Positions 14,101 to 23,500 of a stretch of 64,000 nt of DNA are shown piece after piece (position 1 is the first letter of the stretch; each line of letters begins with the position of its first letter). Source of the stretch: Nipponacmea schrenckii. Lineage: Eukaryota; Mollusca; Gastropoda; Lottiidae. The notes beneath the pieces were generated by a model. It was not told the origin of the DNA. It searched no databases and saw only the letters and a program-made list of their open reading frames with translations. The DNA lies in contig CM060201.1 in the NCBI GenBank assembly GCA_030562195.1, forward strand, positions 37,430,067 through 37,494,066. Reading direction: 5' to 3'. The position numbers and the translations under genes were made by a program.

Positions 14101-16696
14101 TTAGAAACGTAGTATGTAATAAGTAAGAAGTAGTATATCTATATATCTTGTGTTTAGAAACGTAGTATATAATAAAGTAAGAAGTAGTATATCTATATAT
14201 CTTGTGTTTAGAAACGTAGTATATAATAAAGTAAGAAGTAGTATATCTATATATCTTGTGTTTAGAAACGTAGTATATAATAAAGTAAGAAGTAGTATAT
14301 CTATATATCTTGTGTTTAGAAACGTAGTATGTAATAAAGTAAGAAGTAGTATATCTATATATCTTGTGTTTAGAAACGTAGTATGTAATAAAGTAAGAAG
14401 TAGTATATCTATATATCTTGTGTTTAGAAACGTAGTATGTAATAAAGTAAGAAGTAGTATATCTATATATCTTGTGTTTAGAAACGTAGTATGTAATAAA
14501 GTAAGAAGTAGTATATCCATATATCTTGTGTTTAGAAACGTAGTATATAATAAAGTAAGAAGTAGTATATCTATATATCTTGTGTTTAGAAACGTAGTAT
14601 ATAATAAAGTAAGAAGTAGTATATCTATATATCTTGTGTTTAGAAACGTAGTATATAATAAAGTAAGAAGTAGTATATCCATATATCTTGTGTTTAGAAA
14701 CGTAGTATATAATAAAGTAAGAAGTAGTATATCTATATATCTTGTGTTTAGAAACATAGTATATAATAAAGTAAGAAGTAGTATATCTATATATCTTGTG
14801 TTTAGAAACGTAGTATATAATAAAGTAAGAAGTAGTATATCTATATATCTTGTGTTTAGAAACGTAGTATATAATAAAGTAAGAAGTAGTATATCTATAT
14901 ATCTTGTGTTTAAGGTTCACAATGATAAATATATTGTATTACATGATGAGCTGAAGTACAGTCGGTTTCAGCTTTCGAATTTAACGTCATTGTCTTATAT
15001 TCAACTACATTTCGTTATACAAATACGATTCAGGTTTCTAAGTGTGTTCATCAATAGCTTTATTTCCATTTTCATAATGATATAAGTAATTATAAACATC
15101 CCCCTTACATTAACTCGTATTGCCCCCTTAACTTAATCCTTTCGTTAATCATTATTTGGTGTTTTCCAGGATGGTTCATGCAGTAGATTATATGGCTACA
15201 TTAATAGGAGCTGCAGGGGCTGATCAGGGTAGGTTCCATGATATACATGTACACAATATATGTATCAGAGGGCCGGCCAAGTATCGACGACGTTCAAGCC
15301 TCGAATTCACCACAATCTTCACATGCCAGTATTATTCATCTCCCTTTAATCACGTTTCAGTTTTCATCATCACGATATAGTTCAAGATTGTTCAAAGGTT
15401 ACAATCTTGGTGCGGGGACTCGTTGAGATGGTTCAGTAAGGTACCAAGCGATCGTTAAACCCTCTGGACGCCGCCAGGGTATATCTATATTTGATATTTC
15501 TATGTCTGACCATGTATTTATATTTTTTAATAGTGTTAGGTGTCTCGTTAGTATACTTATAATATTTGATGTTCTAGTGAAGGGAGTAGATGGTATAAAT
15601 CAATGGGATTCAATCAGACTGAATCAACCTTCAAAACGAACAGAATTTATTTATAATCTAGACGAGTTTAACATACCGTCACAAGGTGTCGCTGCTATCA
15701 GGTGAGTTTGTTCTATATAAGAGACTCAAGGTTATAGACGTCTGATGTAAATTCCGTGGCGACGCCGGGTTATCTAGCACAAGCCTCCCATACAGAGTCT
15801 GATGGAGTTCTCCAAAAATGAAAGAATTAAATTGATTAAGTGTATTCTGGTACACGTTTTGAATGAAATGTGTTTAAAACTATACTTTTAAAATTGGTTA
15901 GAAATTGAAGACGGGTACAAATTTTCTTTATGAGCAGATGCTCTCCTGTATCGCCACTGGTGGCGCCACTGTTTGCATTCATTTGCCATGTTATTGAGTT
16001 ACCAGCAGTACCAATTATACTATTCATGGATTTAACTTTCAATAATATAATAGAAGAACAGCGAGTTGAAAACTCTGTTATATTCTTTAGAGTAGGGGAC
16101 TGGAAGTTGATACTCGGTTATCCAGGTCAATATGACGGCTGGTATCGACCAATGAATGATACTGATGATTTTATATTTAGTGTAAATATTTATAACTCCG
16201 GAGATTCCTTTGTTAGACTTTTTAATCTTACAGGTACGATTTGAATTTAATTAATTTCTTTTATTTGTGTATTGAATATTAGCAAATAGTCATCAGGTGT
16301 ATTAGAATTACACGAACATCACAAATATTTCGTTCAAATATACATAAAACTAGGAATTTCTTTGTTAATCTTCATTTTAACTTCCAAATGTAGATATTCC
16401 AGTCACACATTGATGTAAGGACGCAGATGTTATACTGTGAACACTATTTCTGACTACGTCTAATACATTGAAAACTAAGGCTTGATGCTACTATAATCAA
16501 GTGATTTATCTTAACAGATGACCCACAAGAACGAAACGATCTGGCAGCAGAGAATCCTGACATCGTGACCCAGCTTACCAATAGAATCAACGCCTACAGG
16601 AACTCAAGGGTCCAGGCCAACTACCCAAAGTCTGACCCTAAAGCTGCACAGTTTGCTCACCAAAATGGAGGAGCGTGGGTATCGGGTTGGTGCTAA
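2149..16696 (+). CDS. Arylsulfatase B-like sulfatase, complete 14-exon gene
   Basis: Exons: 2149-2245, 2660-2771, 6121-6172, 6646-6749, 8994-9103, 9479-9540, 9729-9830, 10391-10454, 10971-11068, 11883-12019, 15170-15228, 15578-15701, 16091-16233, 16518-16696. All introns are GT-AG and all phases join, giving 1,443 nt (480 residues plus stop TAA). Residues 1-19 form a signal peptide. The rest is a sulfatase fold: metal ligands D30, D31, D267 and N268; C68 in CSPSR, the site converted to formylglycine; K122 and H124 in GKWHLG; H209; K285 in RGGKHTLWEGG. The spacings C68-K122 (54), H209-D267 (58) and N268-K285 (17) equal those of human ARSB as I remember them. Known role: hydrolysis of sulfate esters, for example on N-acetylgalactosamine of dermatan/chondroitin sulfate, in lysosome or secreted. 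Length is slightly under the usual 500-530. ARSI/ARSJ-type is the alternative. Minisatellites fill introns 2, 4, 8 and 10. Confidence 0.95.
2452..2647 (-). repeat. Tandem SINE-tail fragments, about 76-bp unit, in sulfatase intron 1
   Basis: Nearly three copies of a unit containing GAGTTTTACGTCCTACTCTT, then TGCAC..AATGGGCTAATGAAG, joined by a linker with TTTATAATAGAAATGAAAT. This is the 3' end of the SINE at 29762-30129 repeated in tandem with an added linker. The last copy ends only about 12 bp before the exon 2 acceptor (AG at 2658-2659). The same unit with the same linker recurs at 49507-49905. Confidence 0.8.
2786..5418. repeat. 30-bp minisatellite, about 88 copies, sulfatase intron 2
   Basis: Unit core ATACCTTAACCATTGCCC followed by GTCAATTCCTAT, very regular, with a few 32-bp units containing an extra GA (for example near 4437, 5250 and 5280). 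The unit is a multiple of three and lacks stops in one frame per strand, which explains the long open frames 3471-5561 (+) and 4358-5131 (-). The array starts about 14 bp after the exon 2 splice donor. Confidence 0.97.
5465..5607. repeat. Short degenerate AACCCTAG-type repeat
   Basis: About five imperfect units of 16-31 bp beginning AACCCTAG or similar and containing ATCAAACCC and CCAACCTT. It looks superficially like telomere repeat, but the spacing and units are irregular, so I do not call it telomeric. Confidence 0.5.
5696..6007 (+). mobile_element. Fold-back MITE-like element, copy 2 (sulfatase intron 2)
   Basis: A 312-bp imperfect palindrome. It begins AACATAAAA and ends TTTTATGTT. The two arms match each other (AACATAACAGAATCC on the left against the complement of GGAATTCTGTTACTT on the right) around a central hairpin TTGAAAAACGCTTAAT/AAGCGTTTTTCAATA. 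The copy at 351-633 is the same element in opposite orientation. It has no coding capacity. Confidence 0.68.
7372..7431 (+). repeat. GATAAGATAAA microsatellite, sulfatase intron 4
   Basis: About five copies of an 11-bp unit AAAGATAAGAT. It contains repeated GATAA (GATA-factor-like) words, but nothing else suggests an enhancer. Confidence 0.85.
7515..8945. repeat. 15-bp ACAAC-rich array, sulfatase intron 4
   Basis: Units of the type ACAACACAACACCAT and ACAACACAGCACTAT, irregular before about 8200 and regular afterwards. The plus strand is almost free of G. The array stops about 48 bp before the exon 5 acceptor. Minus-strand open frames across it (7508-7804, 8164-8955) read as runs of Cys, Val, Leu and Tyr and are artefacts. 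Confidence 0.95.
9104..12774. other. Sulfatase introns 5-9 and start of intron 10, mostly unique sequence
   Basis: Apart from exons 6-10 of the sulfatase and the 35-bp array in intron 8, I see nothing recognisable here. Intron 7 (9831-10390) and intron 9 (11069-11882) hold no further exon, RNA gene or known repeat that I can support. Confidence 0.5.
10502..10845. repeat. 35-bp minisatellite, about 9 copies, sulfatase intron 8
   Basis: Unit core GTCACACAGTGTCTATTGAA followed by CAGTATACCAATAAC. First and last copies are degenerate. It starts about 47 bp after the exon 8 donor. Confidence 0.93.
12775..14912. repeat. 54-bp minisatellite, about 40 copies, sulfatase intron 10
   Basis: Unit contains AGTAGTATATCTATATATCT and TTTAGAAACGTAGTATGTAA, with TATGTAA/TATATAA alternants. 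The left end is degraded and the centre and right are near-identical, which suggests expansion from the right. 54 is a multiple of three, so open frames run through on both strands (12911-14920 minus; 13341-13943 and 14150-15085 plus); these are artefacts. Confidence 0.96.
14913..16090. other. Sulfatase 3' introns 10 (end) to 12
   Basis: Between exons 11, 12 and 13 there is unique intron sequence only. Short open frames at 15156-15426 and 15836-16244 overlap real exons or read out of them into introns and are not separate genes. Confidence 0.5.
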
Positions 16697-17523
16697 ATCA
16701 AGCATCTGGTTTTCCATTATTTGATTGTAAAGGAACATTTAAAAGTGATTAACGTTTGCAATAAACCATTGTAATGAGCCAAATTTAATTTTAATTTATC
16801 TTTGTGATTTTTGTATCTCTTATCAGAATCAAGGTCTTTGGGATTATTCTCTGTATCCCTATTATGACCCCCTTCACCCTATACCCCCACCCCCCTTTTC
16901 TTCAAATCACATTGACCTAATATGATAAACTTTAATTACAAGAAATATACATATGTAACAATCCAATATGCAGAGCAAAAAGAAATTCTCTTGTTTCGAG
17001 AAAGGGGTACATATGGTTAGTAAACAAGAGCCCAGTTTTTCAATTCTGTATTATGTATGGTAATTTTAATGTAATGTTCCACTCAACGACAATTTCTTAC
17101 CGTTAAACCTTCAGAATAGAACCACAATTGTTAATATTTGAGTAGCATAGATGAAAACTACAAGTTGGTTTTGGACGTATATTCAAAACCGACGCAAATT
17201 AGAAATTAGCGTGGAACTTCATAGCTAACACGCTTACTTTGCACCCCATTCAATCCAAATGTTTGTTTTAGAGCGATATTATGCTTGGTAACATTTTTCA
17301 GACAATTCCACCAATAACACATATCGGCATAGATATCGAGATTTAGTTAAAAAAAGATACGAAAAACACAAAAAATCTAATAACTGATTTTTCAAACTTC
17401 AAGTTCAAAACGTGAGGTAACTTATGGTGGTGTTTATGGTTTCCGGTCAGAGCACTGTGAATGAATTGAATAACAGCACATATACAGTAGTCTTAACTTC
17501 CGGTACTAGTACCAGTCACTTGG
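16697..17523. other. Convergent intergenic region, sulfatase and Tctex1 genes
   Basis: The two genes end toward each other with 827 bp between stop codons. Apart from the sulfatase poly(A) signal I see no gene, RNA or repeat here. Confidence 0.5.
16760..16765 (+). terminator. Candidate polyadenylation signal of the sulfatase gene
   Basis: AATAAA lies 64 bp after the TAA stop at 16694-16696, in AT-rich sequence, at a plausible distance for a short 3' UTR. Confidence 0.55.
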
Positions 17524-20500
17524 TTACTCAAAATATACAGCATAGACTTGAGCAGTAACTGTCATATTAGCATTATTGAATGTGTAGGTGGCGCAACGAT
17601 CGTGATCCGCGTTCCATAAATACCGACTTGATATCTGTACACTCTGACCATTGTTCTGAATAATAGTCACGTGGACTATATATTTATAGCGCGGGTAACC
17701 CAGGCACCGGACACGAGTATGGATAAATTTACTCACATCCTTGGACAAAGCGGCACATTTAGTGGCATTATATTCCATATTCTGGAACCTAGAATCCAAA
17801 ATATCTTTTAACAATCCTTCGACTTTTTCTGTATTGAATCTGTTGGTATCCTCGGGTTCCAATCTGTATGTATTCTCCAACTTTATAGGTTTGTGTTTCT
17901 TGGCCGAGTTGATCTTAGCTAATCTCTGCCAAGTTCTGGTGGCAGCGACCACTCTGAAGATGGTCATACCTGGTTTAGAATGAACCGGAGATCTAGACGC
18001 GACTGATTCGGAGGTACTCGGTACTCGAGATCGTCTTCTCGGCAAGTCTTCTGGTCGACCATTTATTTGCTGAAAAAAAACACAAAATAAAAAACTAATA
18101 AGTACTCGAGAAAATGACGAAATATACAATTCTCGCAATAATTCAAATCCAAATAATTCAAATCCAAAAGTTTTCCAATTGTCCATAAAGCTTGATTCCC
18201 AAATCCAATTCAATTGAATAGATTTAATGCTTCTCTGACCATCGATAACTGAATTCGTTATCATTAGAAAAACATTTTGTTTGTTTTAAAAAAAATTTCT
18301 CAGGTTTAGAGTTACCAAGGTCACGTGTTATACAGATAAATAAAACAGAATAATTTATGCTAATGCTGCTGTTCCGGATAAATTTCGTTGCACACTGCAT
18401 AGTGTTGCCTGTCTACATTAGCCCAGAAGGTGCAGACGGGTTGAATGTCAAACTCCATTCGTTTCATTTCAATTTTGTTGGTGTATTATACAAACTTATT
18501 ACCATCAAGGAGGCTGCGTAAACACTCTTTCTTGTGGTGAACAACATGCTAGTTCACGGTGGGAAAATAACGATAAATCTTCTTGTCTTGTATTATTGGG
18601 TAATCAATTAGGACAAAACCTTTCTAACATTAATCCAGTTGACAAAAAAATAGTAGGTCTTCCAGATTGTAAATGAAATGATTTAGAAATATCCATCAAG
18701 ATAATATTTTCATTCCAAACAAACTCTATAACACATTAACTTGGTCTGACTATAGGTATATAGCACTATATTGTCTTAACAAGAGTATGTTTTACTATAC
18801 ATAGAGTAAGTTTATTCACTGGGTCAGTCCAAGGCTTTAAGCGTCAACTGAAATAGGTCTAATGTTAAACCAAGACCACACCGATAAAAAAGCACTATAA
18901 ACTGGCTTTTCAAGTTCAACAGATCAAAGTTATCATATTTAAGTATAAAATATCTAGCTACCGGCTATTAACTACTTTACAAGACAATCGAGATTAGAGT
19001 CACTTAAAGGCTCGAGATTTGTATAAATTGAAGGCTGGAGAGTTTAACAAGTGATCGGTAAATACTTAAATAAACCAAATCGAGTTCTAGGTAAATATGA
19101 TAAAGCTTGTGTTATTATATTTCCAGCTAGAGTGGTATATAAAACAGATAATAATACAGTAGTAAAGTGTAGAAATAGAAGAAGATTGAATAATAAGTGG
19201 CATAAACTATTTATTACTGTAAAGTAGATTGGCAAAGGCTGGTATATTTTTGCAAAAAATACGCCAAAAAAAAAAAAAAAAAAAAAAAACCTAAACGCTC
19301 GATGACAAGCACATCTTTAGTGTTTCTAGAAGCTCAGAGATGGTTTTTCAAATCCTTTTAAATTGCGTATTGCGTTTAATAAAACCTGATCCACAAATAG
19401 GATGTTATAAGGATTACAGGTCAAGGTCCCTGGATGGGGATATATTTTCTCATCTACTCATACGAGACTTAGTGGTGTATAGTGAGTCTGAGCGGACCAT
19501 TTCTATCAGTTGGTCTTTGATCTGAGACTACCCTTTCTACCAGTTGGTCTTTGATCTGAGAGGACCCTTTCTACCAGTTGGTCTTTGATCTGAGAGGACC
19601 CTTTCTATCAGTTGGTCCTTTTAAACTGAGCGGACCATTTCTACCCGTTGGTCCTTGATCTGAGGGACCCTTTCTATCAGTTGGTCCTTTTATCTGAGAG
19701 GACCCTTTCTATCAGTTGGTCCTTTTAAACTGAGCGGACCATTTCTACCCGTTGGTCCTTGATCTGAGGGACCCTTTCTATCAGTTGGTCCTTTATCTGA
19801 GGGACCCTTTCTACCAGTTGGTCCTTGATCTGAGCGGACCATTTCTATCAGTTGGTCCTTTTGGGGTTTTTGAGGACTACCCTTTCTAACAGTTGGTCTT
19901 TGATCTGAGAGGACCCTTTTTATCAGTTTGTCCTTAATCTGAGAAGACCCTTTCTATCAGTTGGTCCTTGATCTGAGAGGACCCTTTCTATCAGTTGGTC
20001 TTTGATCTGAGAAGACCCTTTCTACCAGTTGGTCCTTGATCTGAGAGGACCCTTTCTATCAGTTGGTCCTTGATCTGAGAAGACCCTTTCTACCAGTTGG
20101 TCATTGATCTGAGAGGACCCTTTCTACCAGTTGGTCTTTGATCTGAGAGGACCCTTTCTACCAGTTGGTCCTTGATCTGAGAGGACCCTTTCTACCAGTT
20201 GGTCTTTGATCTGAGAGGACCCTTTCTACCAGTTGGTCTTTGATCTGAGAGGACCCTTTCTACCAGTTGGTCTTTGATCTGAGAGGACCCTTTCTACCAG
20301 TCGGTCTTTGATCTAAGATGAACCTTTCTATCAGTTGGTCCTTGATCTGAGAGGACCCTTTCTACCAGTTGGTCCTTGATCTGAGAGGACTCTTTCTACC
20401 AGTTGGTCTTTGATCTGAGAGGACCCTTTCTACCAGTTGGTCTTTGATCTGAGAGGACCCTTTTTATCAGTTGGTCTTTGATCTGAGAGGACCCTTTCTA

Positions 20501-23500
20501 CCAGTTGGTCTTTGATCTAAGATGAACCTTTCTATCAGTTAGTCCTTGATCTGAGAGGACCCTTTCTATCAGTTGGTCTTTGATCTGAGAGGACCCTTTC
20601 TAACAGTAGGTCTTTGATCTAAGATGAACCTTTCTATCAGTTAGTCCTTGATCTGAGAGGACCCTTTCTATCAGTTGGTCCTTGATCTGATAGGACCCTT
20701 TCTACAGTTGGTCTTTAAACTGAGGGACCTTTCTACCCGTTGGTCCTTGATCTGAGGGACCCTTTCTATCAGTTGGTCCTTGATCTGAGAGGACCCTTTC
20801 TACCAGTTGGTCCTTTTATCTGAGGGACCTTTCTATCAGTTGGTCTTTGATCTGAGACTACCCTTTCTAACAGTTGGTCTTTGATCTGAGAAGACCCTTT
20901 TTATCAGTTTGTCCTTAATCTGAGAAGACCCTTTCTATCAGTTGGTCCTTGATCTGAGAGGACCCTTTCTATCAGTTTGTCTTGATCTGAGAGGGCCCTT
21001 TCTACCCGTTGGTCCTTGATCTGAGAGGACCTTTCTATCAGTTGGTCCTTGATCTGAGAAGGGCCCTTTCTACCAGTTGGCCATTGATCTGAGAGGACCC
21101 TTTCTACCAGTTGGTCTTTGATCTGAGAGGACCCTTTCTACCAGTTGGTCCTTGATCTGAGAGGACCCTTTCTACCAGTTGGTCTTTGATCTGAGAGGAC
21201 CCTTTCTACCAAATTGGTCTTTGATCTGAGATGACCGTTTCTATCAGTTAGTCTTTGATCTGAGAGGACCCTTTCTACCAGTTGGTCTTTGATCTGAGAG
21301 GACCATTTCTATCAGTTAGTCTTTGATCTGAGAGGACCCTTTCTATCAGTTGGTCATTGATCTGAGAGGACCCTTTCTATCAGTTAGTCCTTGATCTGAG
21401 AGGACCCTTTCTATCAGTTAGTCATTGATCTGAGAGGACCTTTTCTATCAGTTAGTCTTTGATCTGAGAGGACCCTTTCTATCAGTTGGTCCTTGATCTG
21501 AGAGGACCCTTTCTACCAGTTGGTCCTTGATCTGAGAGGACCTTTTCTATCAGTTAGTCCTTGATCTGAGAGGACCCTTTCCATCATTTGTCCCTTTTAT
21601 CTGAGAGGACCCTTTCTATCAGTTGGTCATTGATCTGATAGGACCCTTTCTAACAGTAGGTCTTTGATCTGAGAGGACCCTTTCTATCAGTTGGTCATTG
21701 ATCTGAGAGGACCCTTTCCATCATTTGGTCCCTGATCTGAGAGGACCATCTCTACCAGTTGGTCCTTGATCTGAGAATACCCTTCCTACCACTTTGTACT
21801 TGATCAGAGAAGACCCTTTCTACCAGTTTGTCTTTAATCTGAGAGGACCCTTTCTATCAGTTGGTCCTTGATCTGAGAGGACCCTTTCTATCAGTTGGTC
21901 CTTGATCTGAGAGGACCCTTTCTATCAGTTGGTCCTTGATCTGAGAGGACCCTTTCTACCAGTTGGTCTTTGATCTGAGAGGACCCTTTCTACCAGTTGG
22001 TCTTTGATCTGAGAGGACCCTTTCTATCAGTTGGTCTTTGATCTGAGAGGACCCTTTCTATCAGTTGGTCTTTGATCTGAGAGGACCCTTTCTACCAGTT
22101 GGTCCTTGATCTGAGAGGACCCTTTTTATCAGTTTGTCTTTGATCTGAGACTACCCTTTCTAACAGTTGGTCCTTGATCTGAGAGTACCCTTTCTATCAG
22201 TTGGTCTTTGATCTGAGAGGACCCTTTCTACCAGTTGGTCCTTGATCTGAGAGGACCCTTTTTATCAGTTTGTCTTTGATCTGAGAGGACCCTTTTTATC
22301 AGTTGGTCCTTGATCTGAGAGGACCCTTTCTATCAGTTGGTCCTTGATCTGAGAGGACCCTTTCTATCAGTTGGTCCTTGATCTGAGAGGACCCTTTCTA
22401 ACAGTTGGTCCTTGATCTGAGAGGACCCTTTCTATCAGTTTGTCTTTGATCTGAGAGGACCCTTTTTATCAGTTGGTCCTTGATCTGAGAGGACCCTTTC
22501 TATCAGTTAGTCTTTGATCTGTTAGGACCCTTTCTAACAGTTGGTCCTTGATCTGAGAGGACCCTTTCTATCAGTTAGTCTTTGATCTGAGAGGACCCTT
22601 TTTATCAGTTTGTCTTTGATCTGAGAGGACCCTTTCTATCAGTTAGTCTTTGATCTGTTAGGACCCTTTCTATCAGTTGGTCCTTGATCTGTGAGGACCC
22701 TTTCTATCAGTTGGTCTTTGATCTGAGAGGACCCTTTCTATCAGTTGGTCCTTGATCTGTGAGGACCCTTTTTACCAGTTTGTCTTTGATCTGAGAGGAC
22801 CCCTTCCATCATTTGGTCCCTGATCTGAGAAGACCCTTTCTAACAGTTGGTCCTTGATCTGAGAATACCCTTTCTATCAGTTGGTCTTTGATCTGAGAGG
22901 ACCCTTTCTATCAGTTGGTCCTTGATCTGAGAGGACCCTTTCTATCAGTTAGTCTTTGATCTGAGAGGACCCTTTCTATCAGTTGGTCCTTGATCTGAGA
23001 ATACCCTTTCTATCAGTTGGTCTTTGATCTGAGAGGACCCTTTTTATCAGTTGGTCTTTGATCTGAGAGGACCCTTTCTAACAGTTGGTCCTTGATCTGA
23101 GAGGACCCTTTCTATCAGTTAGTCTTTGATCTGAGAGGACCCTTTCTATCAGTTTGTCTTTGATCTGAGAGGACCCTTTCTATCAGTTAGTCTTTGATCT
23201 GAGAGGACCCTTTCTATCAGTTGGTCCTTGATCTGAGAGGACCCTTTCTATCAGTTGGTCTTTGATCTGAGAGGACCCTTTCTATCAGTTAGTCTTTGAT
23301 CTGAGAGGACCCTTTCTATCAGTTGGTCCTTGATCTGTGAGGACCCTTTTTACCAGTTTGTCTTTGATCTGAGAGGACCCCTTCCATCATTTGGTCCCTG
23401 ATCTGAGAAGACCCTTTCTACCAGTTGGTCCTTGATCTGAGAATACCCTTCCTACCACTTTGTACTTGATCAGAGAAGACCATTTCTATCAGTTTGTCCT

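Noticed and set aside
12911..14920. 669-codon minus-strand open frame and plus-strand frames at 13341-13943 and 14150-15085
   Set aside because: Translations of the 54-bp array in sulfatase intron 10; the reading changes frame within the array without any gene-like composition.
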